DNA of 45,477 nt from Lentzea kentuckyensis (lineage in GTDB: Bacteria; Actinomycetota; Actinomycetes; Mycobacteriales; Pseudonocardiaceae), in assembly GCF_002150765.1 (NCBI RefSeq), contig NZ_MUYM01000104.1, positions 1-45,477 of the forward strand, given 5' to 3'. Each line of letters starts with the position of its first letter. Position 1 is the first letter of the stretch. Both the position numbers and the translations under genes were made by a program. Of this stretch, positions 23,787 through 32,713 are shown in pieces. Under the pieces are notes generated by a model that saw only the letters and a program-made list of their open reading frames with translations, had not been told where the DNA came from and ran no database searches.

Positions 23787-23975
23787 TCAGCCGCCCCGGC
23801 CGGTCTTCTCCTGCAGACGGTCGATCAGCTGCGAGGCCTCGACCTTGGTGAGCTCGGCCGGCACCTCCTCGCCCGCTTCCTGGGCGAGTGTGTGCAGGTA
23901 GGACTCCTGCGGACCGGTCATCGGCTCGTCACCGGTCGTCCAGTCCTCCGGGTCCTTCTCCGGTGTGCGGTTCAC
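23787..23975 (-). CDS. DUF3072 protein
   Basis: A small protein of 62 residues: DPEDWTTGDEPMTGPQESYL, then LTKVEASQLIDRLQ. This is the full DUF3072 pattern, a family of unknown function found in actinobacteria and others. GTG 23975 follows AAAGGGGA. It stands alone between the stress protein and the unknown gene at 24029, all on the minus strand, and it may belong to the same stress group. Confidence 0.8.
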   Translation of the reverse strand: MNRTPEKDPEDWTTGDEPMTGPQESYLHTLAQEAGEEVPAELTKVEASQLIDRLQEKTGRGG

Positions 23976-24028
23976 TGTCGTCCCCTTTCACTCGAACGCC
24001 CGTTCGAGGTACCCGGGACGGCGGTGGA

Positions 24029-24358
24029 TCAACCACGCAACGCGACGTCCCCCGGCAGGGCGGGGCTCGGGACGACCACCGGCCGCCGCAGCCGGATCAG
24101 CATGCGGTGGGCGACGGTCAGCAACGTCCGCGCTTCCATCCGCTCGCGGTAGCCGAGGTGTTCGTCGGCGGCTTCCACGCACGCCAGGATCTGGTGCGGT
24201 ACCGCGGCGTCGACGGCGGCGCAGTCGGCCAGAGCCTCGTGCAGCCCCTTGCGGGCCTGGTCGGGTTCGATGTCGGCCAGCGCCGTGCAGACGGCGTTGT
24301 CCAGCTTCTCCAACGCGGTCACGCGCACCTGTTGCAACGACATGTCGTCAAGGGTCAT
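24029..24358 (-). CDS. Uncharacterised small helical protein
   Basis: A protein of 109 residues from ATG 24358, chosen because GGAG lies 8 nt upstream; an upstream ATG at 24436 is less likely. It appears mostly alpha-helical (MSLQQVRVTALEKLDNAVCT, then PDQARKGLHEALADCAAVDA), with a basic C-terminal patch (HRMLIRLRRPVVV). It matches no family I know. It diverges from the small gene at 24472 and lies between two stress-linked genes. Confidence 0.6.
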   Translation of the reverse strand: MTLDDMSLQQVRVTALEKLDNAVCTALADIEPDQARKGLHEALADCAAVDAAVPHQILACVEAADEHLGYRERMEARTLLTVAHRMLIRLRRPVVVPSPALPGDVALRG

Positions 24359-24471
24359 CACTCGCCTCCACAGCCGAAACTCCGCGCCGACTGCTTGACG
24401 CATCGCGTGCGACATACCCGGTTCCAGAACCCTCAAACCAGGACTTCACCGGGCGCGGCTACCGTGTCGGG

Positions 24472-24828
24472 ATGCGTGTCACCTGGCGGGAGAAGAACGC
24501 TCGGCAATGGATCTCCGAGCTGTCCGACCGGATCGGTGCGGCGGGATGGGCGGCGCTCGCCGTCACGCCCGCGCTCGCGGCCGAGGTCGACCAGCACGGC
24601 GCCGCGGTGCGCGACATCCTGCTGCTCGGCGTCGAGGGCGTCGGCGCGGTGGGCGCGGTCGTGCTGCTCGCCGCGTACGGGCGGGGGCTGCTGGAGGACG
24701 TGGCCGACTCCGAGTGGTCACCGGCGTCGTGGCTCGGCGTCCGGCTGATGGCGGTCTGTCAGCTGGCCCAGGCGCACGACGTGAAGCCGCTGACCGACGA
24801 CGTGTACGCGCTGCCCGAGCTCACGTGA
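24472..24828 (+). CDS. Small actinomycete protein, possibly DUF6401-like
   Basis: A protein of 118 residues. The centre reads AEVDQHGAAVRDILLLGVEG, which resembles small actinomycete proteins grouped as DUF6401, but I am not certain of that assignment. It is predicted helical; part of it (GAVGAVVLLAAYG) is hydrophobic but looks too short for a clear membrane segment. ATG 24472 is the family-like start, although the frame stays open upstream. It converges with the channel-like gene that ends at 24875, with a hairpin between them. Confidence 0.6.
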   Translation: MRVTWREKNARQWISELSDRIGAAGWAALAVTPALAAEVDQHGAAVRDILLLGVEGVGAVGAVVLLAAYGRGLLEDVADSEWSPASWLGVRLMAVCQLAQAHDVKPLTDDVYALPELT

Positions 24829-24830
24829 GA

Positions 24831-24861
24831 ACGAGGCGCACCCGTCGCGGATGCGCCTCGT
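24831..24861. terminator. Bidirectional terminator hairpin
   Basis: ACGAGGCGCA (24831-24840) pairs perfectly with TGCGCCTCGT (24852-24861) around an 11-nt loop. It sits just after the stop of the gene at 24472 and before the end of the converging gene at 24875, so it could serve both. Confidence 0.7.
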
Positions 24862-24874
24862 CGTAGAACATCGA

Positions 24875-25720
24875 TCAGCGGTCGTCCTGCCTCCGGGAAC
24901 CGAGCACCGGGTCCTGTGCCGGCACGGATCGCTCGGACACGGGAACCGGCTCCGCCGATTCGACGGGCTCGGCGGGCGCGACCGGCTCGACCGGCGTGGT
25001 CTCGGTGCGCGCGCGAACGGCGTCCTCACGACCGCGCTGGTAGGCCTCCGCCTGAGCCTGCGCCTGCGGCAGTTCCTGCTCCGCGCGTCCCAACCAGCCT
25101 TCCCACCGCTGCTGCATCGGCCGCACCAGACCACCGCCCACGCCGACGACCAGGATGCCGCCGACCGTCGCGAGCACCGCGATGAGCACCGGCGTGGTCA
25201 CCGTGGTGGCGACCCCGATCTGGTTCAGCGCCGCGATGATGCCGAGCGCCCAGATGAAGATCGACGCGATGTTGGCCAGCACCCGGCCGTAGGACAGTCC
25301 GCCGAGCGCGCCGGTGATGAAGTCCTTGACACCACTGGCGATCGCGGCGGCCACCACGACGATGATGATCGCGACCGCGGCCTTCGGCAGCCACGACACG
25401 ATGCCGGTCAGCAGCTCCGAGACGGGGTTCGGTCCCCACACGCCGAACGCGATCTGCAGGGTGATCAGCAGCAGCGCGTAGTAGACCAGCTTCGCCAGCA
25501 GGTCAGAGGCGTCGTATTTGGTGTTCGCGAGCATCCGGTGGATGCCGCCGCGCTCCACGAGCCGGTCGAACCTGACCCGTTCGAGCACCTTGTCGACGAG
25601 CTTCGCCACCGCCTTGGCGACGAACCAGCCGACCAGCAGGATGAGCAGGAAGGCCGCCAGCTTGGGGACGAATGTCGCCACCGCCCGCCAGGCGTCGGTG
25701 AGCCCTTGGCCGAAGTCCAT
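24875..25720 (-). CDS. Conserved TM-helix / mechanosensitive-channel-like protein
   Basis: A protein of 281 residues with about five membrane segments, e.g. LAAFLLILLVGWFVAKAVAK, AVAIIIVVVAAAIASGVKDF and TPVLIAVLATVGGILVVGVG. Segments two and four share a repeated hydrophobic pattern with following Lys/Arg, as in the conserved TM-helix proteins often annotated as MscS-type channels. The MscS beta domain is absent. A Pro/Glu/Gln-rich tail follows from about residue 220 (VEPVAPAEPVESAEPVPV). ATG 25720 has GGGAG upstream. Confidence 0.75.
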   Translation of the reverse strand: MDFGQGLTDAWRAVATFVPKLAAFLLILLVGWFVAKAVAKLVDKVLERVRFDRLVERGGIHRMLANTKYDASDLLAKLVYYALLLITLQIAFGVWGPNPVSELLTGIVSWLPKAAVAIIIVVVAAAIASGVKDFITGALGGLSYGRVLANIASIFIWALGIIAALNQIGVATTVTTPVLIAVLATVGGILVVGVGGGLVRPMQQRWEGWLGRAEQELPQAQAQAEAYQRGREDAVRARTETTPVEPVAPAEPVESAEPVPVSERSVPAQDPVLGSRRQDDR

Positions 25721-25755
25721 GTCGAACTCCCTTCACGCGGGCGCCCGACCGGGCG

Positions 25756-25784
25756 TCCCGCACCAGGCAGTACCCGGTGCGGGA
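25756..25784 (-). terminator. Terminator-like hairpin
   Basis: TCCCGCACC (25756-25764) pairs with GGTGCGGGA (25776-25784) with an 11-nt loop. A smaller hairpin CGCCCG/CGGGCG lies next to it (25742-25755). They separate the small gene at 25799 from the channel-like gene. Confidence 0.6.
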
Positions 25785-25798
25785 GCGCTTCACACGGA

Positions 25799-25975
25799 TC
25801 AGGACACCTGCCTGAGCTCGCGGTCGCTCGCCACGAGGTGTTCCCAGGTCCGGCCGCGCTGACTCGGTGGCGCGGACCCGTCCGCCGTGCACACCGGGTA
25901 CACCAGGCCGAAAGGAACCGGCTGATCGAACTCGTCACCGGTGCGAACATCGACAAGACGACGCAGGTGTGCCAT
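25799..25975 (-). CDS. Small hypothetical protein
   Basis: A possible gene of 58 residues beginning MAHLRRLVDVRTGDEFDQ at ATG 25975, with GAGGGAG 8 nt upstream. The sequence contains FGLVYPVCTADG and RTWEHLVASDRELRQVS. It has normal codon use for the region. An alternative start at ATG 26056 would add 27 residues with weaker signals. It lies between the Tat-exported enzyme gene and the channel-like gene, both on the same strand. No function can be stated. Confidence 0.5.
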   Translation of the reverse strand: MAHLRRLVDVRTGDEFDQPVPFGLVYPVCTADGSAPPSQRGRTWEHLVASDRELRQVS

Positions 25976-26103
25976 CACAACCACTCCCTCACGGGTGCAG
26001 CCGGCCGGGCCAGCGGGGTTTGGGATCACCGAATACCCCGTGATCAGCGCGAACATGCCTTCGGCCGTTGCGACATAAGGGTGAACCAACTGTCTACAGT
26101 GGA

Positions 26104-27882
26104 CTAACGCACCGAGATCGTCAGGGTGAACGTGCCGTTGTGCGGCACGGTGAGGATGAACATGCGCCGGCCCGGATAGCTGATCGTCGACGCCGGACGC
26201 AGCGCGGGATCGAGTGACTGGGCCCAGTCGAACCGGATCACCACCCGCCCTCGGGTCAGCGTGAGCCCACGCGAGTCGAGCGCCGTGGTGTCGGAATCCC
26301 TTACCACCAACGGAATCTGCTCGGTCGCGGCCGAACCTGCGCGCACCGACCGGGTGATCCGGTCCCCCACCGTCACCTCGGTCACGACCGAACCCGACGG
26401 CGTCCGGTAGCGGAACCGGTAGGGCTCGCCGCCGAGGAACTCCGCCTGCTGCGCCCCGTCCGAGTCCGGCACCTGGCCGAGGAACACGGTGGCCCAGCAC
26501 GCGTGGTCGTTGTTGTTGATGGACTGCACGAGTGTGCCCGCCACCGGATGCCACAGGAACGTCAGGCCGGTGCGCGCCAGCGAGGTCGCCCGCCGGGCCC
26601 CGAAGTAGCCACCGAGATAGAACCGAGGCCGCCGCACGAACAGGAAGTCCTGCCCCTGATCGCTGCGCCGCTCGACAAAACTCGCCCGTTGGTAGGGCAG
26701 GCGCGCGATCGCCGCCGTGCGTTCGGCACGGCTCGGGTACCGCTCGCCGTAGATCGCGTGCGACAGGATGCGCGGCGAGGTGTCCGGCTTGACCAACGCC
26801 GGCACCGGCGCCGGGTCGGCCGCCCACGCGGCCCGCGCAGCGGCCAGGTCCTCCCGGCTGGACACGAACGCCGCCAGATCGGGCACCACCGGCACGAACT
26901 GGTTGTTCAGCGCGGTCCGTTCGGGATCGGGCCGCACGTCGGCGTAGAACCTGGACGACGTGCGTGAGTTCGGGGCGACGTTGGTGAACCAGCCGGACCC
27001 GTCCGGTTCGCGCAGCAGGTTGTAGCCGAGCCAGTCGGTGCACTTCCGGGTCATGACAACGAGGTTCGGGTCGTCGGACTGACGCCACGCGTCCGCGAGT
27101 TCAGGCAGCATGACCTCGAAGTTGTAGTTGGTGTCCGCACCGGACTCCTCGTAGAAGAAGCCCGCCGGACTCTGCCCGGACGCGGCCAGCCGCGCGAACG
27201 CCTCGGTCAGCCGCTGCCGCAGCACCGGGTCCGGGTCCTGCTTCAACGCGAGCGCGGACCCGGCGAGACCCGCGGTGGTCTGGTTGGCCCAGGTGAGCGG
27301 CTTCTGCCAGACGACACCGTTCGACCCGTTCAGGAACCACGTCATCGCGCGGTGCAGCGACGCCGTGATCTGGGCCTGGCGCTGCGGCAGCACGTTCGAT
27401 CGACGCAACAGCGCGTTGGTCTTGCTCAGGTACCCCATGGCGAACCCGGTCGCCGCCAGCGAGTGTTGATCTCTGGAGTACTCGGGCCACGACCCGTCGG
27501 CGTGCTGAAGCCCGAGGTAGTGGCCGAGCCCGGCGTCCAGCGCGACGAGCACCTGCGCGTTGCCGCGATAGGGGTTCCACGAGCGGGACTGCGTGGCGAA
27601 CCACGCCAGCGTGTAGACGTGTTCCTGGACGCGCGCGTTGTACGAGGCGTTGGGGCTGCGCCACCAGCCACCGCCGAAGAAGCCGCTCGAGTTCATGTCG
27701 GCGACCATCGGCGAGACCAGCATCAGGTACTGCGCGAACCGCTGTTCGTCGGGTGCGAACGAACGCCGGTCCGGGGTGACGGGCGGGGGCGCGGGCAATG
27801 CTTGTGCCGACGCCGGCAGGGTGGCGAGCAGTCCGATCGCGGTGGCACCGGTGATCAGGCTGCGACGGCTGAATGCGTTCAC
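26104..27882 (-). CDS. Tat-exported protein, possible polysaccharide-active enzyme
   Basis: A protein of 592 residues with a twin-arginine signal peptide (NAFSRRSLITGATAIGLLAT). The mature part begins near residue 35. The first 300 residues are rich in helices of the alpha/alpha-barrel style with aromatic patches (HVYTLAWFATQSRSWNPYRG, YEESGADTNYNFEVMLPELA). The last part looks like beta strands. This outline resembles polysaccharide lyases or heparinase-type enzymes, but no catalytic motif was identified. GTG 27882 has AAGGAGG upstream. It is divergent to the LacI operon and shares its operator region, so the enzyme is probably induced with it. Confidence 0.65.
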   Translation of the reverse strand: MNAFSRRSLITGATAIGLLATLPASAQALPAPPPVTPDRRSFAPDEQRFAQYLMLVSPMVADMNSSGFFGGGWWRSPNASYNARVQEHVYTLAWFATQSRSWNPYRGNAQVLVALDAGLGHYLGLQHADGSWPEYSRDQHSLAATGFAMGYLSKTNALLRRSNVLPQRQAQITASLHRAMTWFLNGSNGVVWQKPLTWANQTTAGLAGSALALKQDPDPVLRQRLTEAFARLAASGQSPAGFFYEESGADTNYNFEVMLPELADAWRQSDDPNLVVMTRKCTDWLGYNLLREPDGSGWFTNVAPNSRTSSRFYADVRPDPERTALNNQFVPVVPDLAAFVSSREDLAAARAAWAADPAPVPALVKPDTSPRILSHAIYGERYPSRAERTAAIARLPYQRASFVERRSDQGQDFLFVRRPRFYLGGYFGARRATSLARTGLTFLWHPVAGTLVQSINNNDHACWATVFLGQVPDSDGAQQAEFLGGEPYRFRYRTPSGSVVTEVTVGDRITRSVRAGSAATEQIPLVVRDSDTTALDSRGLTLTRGRVVIRFDWAQSLDPALRPASTISYPGRRMFILTVPHNGTFTLTISVR

Positions 27883-27939
27883 GGGCCTACCTCCTTGGCG
27901 AAGCACCCTCGCCCGCCCAAGCTGCGCCCGTCAAGATGC

Positions 27940-28010
27940 TAATTCGAATTATTACAGGCTTGACGGGTCGGACCGCGATGTCGCAGACTCCGTGCCAATT
28001 CGAATTGGCA
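27940..28010. promoter_or_regulatory. Two LacI-type operators
   Basis: TAATTCGAATTA (27940-27951) and TGCCAATTCGAATTGGCA (27993-28010) are perfect palindromes that share the core AATTCGAATT. Their centres are 56 bp apart. The second ends 8 bp before the LacI start codon; the first is nearer the divergent exported-enzyme gene. This is the usual picture for a LacI repressor controlling itself, the operon and the divergent gene. Confidence 0.8.
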
Positions 28011-28017
28011 GGTGCTC

Positions 28018-29001
28018 ATGGCCAAGAGGCTCACCCAGCAGGACATCGCCAGGATGGCGGGCGTCAGCCAGGCCACGGTGTCGCTGGTGCTCAACAACCG
28101 GCAGGACGCCGGTGTCCGCATCGCGCCGGAGACGCGGGCGCGGGTGCTGGAGGTGATCCGCCGGACCGGGTACGTCGCGAACCCGATCGCGCGCCGGCTG
28201 CACGACCACCGCAACCGCATCCTCGGCGTGTTCACCTACGAGGCGGTGTTCCCGAGCACCCGCGCGGACTTCTACCAGCCGTTCCTGGAGGGCATCGAGG
28301 AACAGGCCGAGGAGATCGGCTGCGACCTGCTGCTGTTCACCAGCGCCAAGGCGGCGGGCGGCCGGCGGCGGATCTTCAGCGACGACAGCAGGATCCGGCT
28401 GGCCGACGGGTGCGTGCTGCTCGGTCGTTCCCTCGACCGCGACGACCTCGCGCAACTGCTGACCGAGGGCATCCCGTTCGTCTCGATCGGACGGCGGGAC
28501 GACGCGGGCGGTCCCGTGCCGCACGTCGGCGCCGACTACCGCGCCGCGGTCCGGGACCTGGTGGACCGCGCGGTTGCGTTGGGACACCGCAAGTTCGCCT
28601 ATGTCGGCGCCGGCAAGGGCGCGGAGTCGTCGGCCGATCGGCTGCGCGGGTTCCGCGAAGCTGTTGCCGCACACGGGGTCGAGGGCACGCACGTGCCGTT
28701 CGCCAGCCTTGATCAGCTGACGGGTTTCACCGCCGTGCTGGCCGAGGAGGTGTCCGACGGTGCCGCACTCGTCCTCGCCGCGCGCGAACGGGGGCTGTCG
28801 GTCCCCGGAGATCTGTCAGTGCTGACGCTGGGAGCGGCGACTCGGCCGGCTCCCGAGGAGATCGGGCTGACCGGGTTCACCATCCCGCGGCGCGAGATGG
28901 GCCGCCGGGCGGTGCAGGCGCTGACCGAGGTGCTGGAACACACCACGACCCCACGAGAACTGCTGCCCTGCGAGTTCGTCGCGGGCTCGACGCTGGGTTG
29001 A
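28018..29001 (+). CDS. LacI-family transcriptional repressor
   Basis: A 327-residue LacI protein. The N-terminal helix-turn-helix with hinge reads LTQQDIARMAGVSQATVSLV, followed by IRRTGYVANPIARRLHD. The remainder is a periplasmic-binding-protein fold that would sense a sugar; NRILGVFTYE and VGADYRAAVRDLVDRAVALG are typical. ATG 28018 is the start; the ribosome-binding site is weak (AGG), and the operator lies immediately upstream. The gene opens the FAD-oxidoreductase/ABC operon; the next gene begins 15 bases after its stop. The effector sugar is unknown. Confidence 0.9.
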   Translation: MAKRLTQQDIARMAGVSQATVSLVLNNRQDAGVRIAPETRARVLEVIRRTGYVANPIARRLHDHRNRILGVFTYEAVFPSTRADFYQPFLEGIEEQAEEIGCDLLLFTSAKAAGGRRRIFSDDSRIRLADGCVLLGRSLDRDDLAQLLTEGIPFVSIGRRDDAGGPVPHVGADYRAAVRDLVDRAVALGHRKFAYVGAGKGAESSADRLRGFREAVAAHGVEGTHVPFASLDQLTGFTAVLAEEVSDGAALVLAARERGLSVPGDLSVLTLGAATRPAPEEIGLTGFTIPRREMGRRAVQALTEVLEHTTTPRELLPCEFVAGSTLG

Positions 29002-29015
29002 TCAGGAGGAATGCT

Positions 29016-30611
29016 TTGCTGGACAACGCAGACGCCGTGGTCGTGGGCGGCGGCCTTGGTGGCGTGGCCGCCGCGCTCGCACTGCTGCGCGCCGGTCGCC
29101 GGGTCGTGCTGACCGAGGAGTTCGAGTGGCTCGGCGGTCAGCTGACCAGCCAGGCCGTGCCGCCCGACGAGCACAGCTGGGTCGAACGCTTCGGCGTCAC
29201 GGCGAGCTACCGGGCGTTGCGCGACGGGATCCGCGACTACTACCGCCGGCACTACCCACTGACTCCACAGGCACGAAACTGGCGGGAGCTGAACCCCGGC
29301 GCGGGCAACGTGAGCAGGCTCTGCCACGAGCCGCGCGTGGCCGTGGCGGTGATCGACGAGATGCTGGCGCCGTACCGGGGCAGCGGCAGGCTCACGATCC
29401 TCCAGCCCGCCCGGCCGATCTCCGCGCGCACCGACGGCGACCGGATCGCCTCGGTCACCGTGGCACACCACGGCACCGAGATCGAGCTGTCCGCGCCGTA
29501 CGTCCTCGACGCGACCGAGACCGGCGAGCTGCTCCCGTTGTCCGGCACCGAGTACGTGACCGGCTTCGAGTCCACTCTGGAAACCGGTGAGCCGAGCGCG
29601 CCGGAAACCGCGCAACCGGCCAACATGCAGGCGATGTCGGTGTGCTTCGCGATCGACCACGTCGACGGCGACCACACCATCGACAAGCCCGCGCGCTACG
29701 GCTTCTGGCGCGACTACCAGCCGGAGTACTGGGGCGACCGGATGCTGTCGTTCCGCTCTCCCGACCCGCGTACGCTGAACACCGCCGAACGCACCTTCAC
29801 CCCGAACCCGGACGACGACCCGCTGTCCGTCCTGTCCGACCAGCGGCTCAGCGCGGGCGACAGCAACCTGTGGACGTTCCGGCGGATCGCCGCGCGACGC
29901 AACTTCGTCGACGGCGCCTACGCCAGCGACATCTGCCTGGTGAACTGGCCGATGATCGACTACTTCGAGTCGCCGGTGATCGACGTCCCGGACGCGGACG
30001 CGCACATCGCCGCGGCACGGGAGCTCTCCCGGTCGGTGCTGTACTGGCTGCAGACCGAGGCACCACGGGCGGACGGCGGCACCGGCTTCCCCGGTCTGCG
30101 CCTGCGCGGTGACGTTACGGGCTCGAAGAACGGCCTGGCCCAGGCGCCGTACATCCGCGAGTCGCGGCGGATCAGGGCCGAGTACACGATCGTCGAGCAG
30201 GACCTCTCGCTGGCCGTGCGCGGCGACAAGGGCGCCGTGCAGCACGCCGACGCCGTGGGTGTCGGCATGTACCGCATCGACCTGCACCCCTCGACCGGCG
30301 GCGACAACTACCTCGACGTCGCGAGCTGCCCGTTCGAGATCCCGCTCGGCGCGCTCATCCCCCAGCGCGTCGAGAACCTCCTGCCCGCGGGCAAGAACAT
30401 CGGCACCACCCACATCACCAACGGTTCCCACCGGCTGCACCCGGTCGAGTGGAACGTCGGCGAGGTCGCGGGCGCGCTCGCGGACTTCTGCCTGGCGCAC
30501 CGAGTCACCCCTCGCGAGGTGCGCAACACCCCCGGCCTGCTCGCGGACTTCCAGCACCGGCTGGACCGCGACGGGGTCGAGCTCCGCTGGCCGGACGTGT
30601 CCGGTTACTAG
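29016..30611 (+). CDS. FAD-dependent oxidoreductase
   Basis: A 531-residue flavoprotein of the FAD_oxidored type. The dinucleotide-binding motif VVVGGGLGGVAAALALLRAG is near residues 8-27. Further family features are TEEFEWLGGQLTSQAVPPDE (about 35-55), YVLDATETGELLPL, and the late PAGKNIGTTHITNGSHRLHP motif. Members are found in sugar-utilisation loci, but the reaction is mostly unknown. The start is TTG 29016 with AGGAGG exactly 6 nt before it; the in-frame TTG at 28998 lacks a site. The binding-protein gene follows 15 bases downstream. Confidence 0.85.
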   Translation: MLDNADAVVVGGGLGGVAAALALLRAGRRVVLTEEFEWLGGQLTSQAVPPDEHSWVERFGVTASYRALRDGIRDYYRRHYPLTPQARNWRELNPGAGNVSRLCHEPRVAVAVIDEMLAPYRGSGRLTILQPARPISARTDGDRIASVTVAHHGTEIELSAPYVLDATETGELLPLSGTEYVTGFESTLETGEPSAPETAQPANMQAMSVCFAIDHVDGDHTIDKPARYGFWRDYQPEYWGDRMLSFRSPDPRTLNTAERTFTPNPDDDPLSVLSDQRLSAGDSNLWTFRRIAARRNFVDGAYASDICLVNWPMIDYFESPVIDVPDADAHIAAARELSRSVLYWLQTEAPRADGGTGFPGLRLRGDVTGSKNGLAQAPYIRESRRIRAEYTIVEQDLSLAVRGDKGAVQHADAVGVGMYRIDLHPSTGGDNYLDVASCPFEIPLGALIPQRVENLLPAGKNIGTTHITNGSHRLHPVEWNVGEVAGALADFCLAHRVTPREVRNTPGLLADFQHRLDRDGVELRWPDVSGY

Positions 30612-30626
30612 CCCAGGGAGACAACG

Positions 30627-31829
30627 ATGTCCCGACTTCTCGCGCTCGTCATCACCGCACTTCTCGCCCTCACCGCGTGCAGCGGCTCGGCCGCGTCCGG
30701 GCCGAAGACCCTGCGCATGACCGTGTGGACCGCGAACGAGGCACACCTCAAGCTGCTCAACGAGATCGCGGCCGAGTACAAGGCGGCGCACCCGGACGTC
30801 ACCGAGATCAAGTTCGACTCGATCCCCGCCGACGGCTACACGACCACGCTCACCACGCAGATCGCCGGCGGCAACGCGCCGGACCTGGCCTGGATCCTGG
30901 AGGAGTCCGCCCCGGACTTCGTCTCCTCCGGCGCGCTCGCCCCGATCAGGGGCAAGGTCGAGAAGGCGGACGAACTGGTGCCGTCGGCCACGAAGCTGTG
31001 GGAGAAGGACGGCGAGCTCTACGCGTACCCGTTCTCCACCTCGCCGTTCGGGCTCTTCGTCAACACCAGCCTGGTCAAGGACGTTCCGGCGAAGTGGACC
31101 TGGGAGCAGGCGATGGCCGCCGCGGCCGCGTCCGGCAAGGGCCTGGTGCTGCCCGACTTCAAGTACCAGAACTGGGCGGTGCTCTCCGCGATCTGGCGTG
31201 GCTGGGACGCCAACGCGTGGAGCGAGGACGGCCGGTCGTGCGGGTTCGCGAGCCCCGAGATGAAGGACGCGATGGCGTTCATCCACAAGGCGATCTTCAC
31301 CGACAAGGCGATCCCAGGCCCCGGCACGACCGTGGACTTCTTCGCGGGCAACGCCGCGATGGCCGTCAGCCAGATCTCGCGGGCGGGTGCGTTGAAGGAC
31401 GCCAAGTTCACCTGGACGCTCGTGCCGCTGCCGTCCGGTCCCAAGGGTGACTACGCGGTGATCGGGCAGGCCGGGGTCGGCGTCATGAAGCGGTCCAAGA
31501 ACGCCGAGGCCGCCGCCGACTTCCTCGGGTTCTTCACCAACGAGGCCAACTCCGCCAAGCTCGCGCAGTTCTTCCCGTCCGTGCGGTCGTCGCTGCTCAA
31601 CGCCCAGACGCTGGCCAAGAGCAACCCGCTGATCAGGCCGGAGCAGCTGCAGTCGGTCGTGGTCGAGGGCATCGGCAAGGGCGTGGTGAAGCCGAGCCAC
31701 CAGGGCCAGGAGGAGCTCAACCAGACCATCCGCGCGGCGCTGGACCCGTTGTGGAAGCCGGACGCGAACGTGAACGCCGTGCTCGACGACGTGTGCGCGA
31801 AGATCAAGCCGTTGCTGGAGCGCAAGTGA
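30627..31829 (+). CDS. ABC transporter sugar-binding lipoprotein
   Basis: A 400-residue extracellular solute-binding protein of the carbohydrate class. The lipobox LTAC places the lipid-anchored Cys at residue 18. Typical blocks are EIAAEYKAAHPDV, then TTTLTTQIAGGNAPDLAWI and YAYPFSTSPFGLFVN. The late AADFLGFFTNEANSAKLA is the usual C-terminal domain marker. The stop overlaps the GTG of the first permease. It is the receptor for the sugar imported by this locus; the ligand is not predictable, although an oligosaccharide or modified sugar is likely. Confidence 0.9.
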   Translation: MSRLLALVITALLALTACSGSAASGPKTLRMTVWTANEAHLKLLNEIAAEYKAAHPDVTEIKFDSIPADGYTTTLTTQIAGGNAPDLAWILEESAPDFVSSGALAPIRGKVEKADELVPSATKLWEKDGELYAYPFSTSPFGLFVNTSLVKDVPAKWTWEQAMAAAAASGKGLVLPDFKYQNWAVLSAIWRGWDANAWSEDGRSCGFASPEMKDAMAFIHKAIFTDKAIPGPGTTVDFFAGNAAMAVSQISRAGALKDAKFTWTLVPLPSGPKGDYAVIGQAGVGVMKRSKNAEAAADFLGFFTNEANSAKLAQFFPSVRSSLLNAQTLAKSNPLIRPEQLQSVVVEGIGKGVVKPSHQGQEELNQTIRAALDPLWKPDANVNAVLDDVCAKIKPLLERK

Positions 31830-32713
31830 CGTTCTGGACGTATCGCAGGCGCGACAACCTGGTCGGGTACCTGTTCGTCGCGCCTGCCCTGCTCGGCAGC
31901 CTCGCGTTCGTGCTCATCCCGCTGGCCCTGGTCGGCTGGTACAGCCTGAACGAGTGGAACGTGCTCGGCGGCACGTTCGAGTTCATCGGCGCCGAGAACT
32001 ACCAGCAGCTCCTGAACGACGAGAAGCTGCGTTCGGCGTTGGTCGCCACCGCCTGGTTCGCCGTCGGCCTGGTGGTGCTGAACCTGTCGCTGGCCCTGCT
32101 GCTCGCGGTGCTGCTCAACCAGAAACTGCGCGGCACCACGCTGTTCCGCACGTTGTTCTTCTCCCCCGTGCTGGTGTCGCTGGTGGCGTGGACGCTGGTG
32201 TGGCAGCTCATGCTGCAGCCAGAGGGCAGCGTGAACGGCCTGCTCGGGTTCTTCGGCGCCGACGGGCCGAACTGGCTGCGCGGCGAGTCCACCGCGATGA
32301 TCTCCGTGATCGTCGTGCAGGTGATCAAGAACGTCGGCCTGAACATGGTGCTGTTCCTCGCGGCGCTGCAAGGGGTTCCGGCGCCCCTGTACGAGGCCGC
32401 GAAGATCGACGGCGCGGGTGCCTGGACGCGGTTCCGCCGCATCACGATCCCGTTGATCAGCCCGACGATCCTGCTCACGTCGATCATCACGATCGTCGGC
32501 TCGCTGCAGGTGTTCGCGCAGATCGCCGTGCTCACCCAGGGCGGTCCTGGCACGTCGACCACCGTGTTGATCTACTACCTGTACCAGCAGGCGTTCCAGT
32601 TCCACCACTTCGGCTACGGCGCGACGATCTCGGTGCTGCTGTTCGTCATCGTCGCCGCGTTGACCCTCCTGCAGTGGCGGATGCGCCGGAAGTGGGTGCT
32701 GCATGAATCGTAA
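31826..32713 (+). CDS. ABC sugar permease (first)
   Basis: A 295-residue inner-membrane permease of the MalF/UgpA type, with six membrane segments beginning VGYLFVAPALLGSLAFVLIP. The EAA loop reads YEAAKIDGAGAWTRFRRITI (about 188-207), the contact site for the ATPase. GTG 31826 has GGAG before it and overlaps the stop of the binding-protein gene by 4 bases. The second permease starts before this gene ends (11-base overlap). No ATPase is encoded here, so a shared MsiK-type ATPase is inferred. Confidence 0.9.
   Translation: MTFWTYRRRDNLVGYLFVAPALLGSLAFVLIPLALVGWYSLNEWNVLGGTFEFIGAENYQQLLNDEKLRSALVATAWFAVGLVVLNLSLALLLAVLLNQKLRGTTLFRTLFFSPVLVSLVAWTLVWQLMLQPEGSVNGLLGFFGADGPNWLRGESTAMISVIVVQVIKNVGLNMVLFLAALQGVPAPLYEAAKIDGAGAWTRFRRITIPLISPTILLTSIITIVGSLQVFAQIAVLTQGGPGTSTTVLIYYLYQQAFQFHHFGYGATISVLLFVIVAALTLLQWRMRRKWVLHES

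Noticed and set aside
28713..31700. Minus-strand open frame of about 995 codons opposite the FAD-oxidoreductase and binding-protein genes
   Set aside because: Both plus-strand genes have clear motifs and ribosome-binding sites; the antisense frame lacks them.
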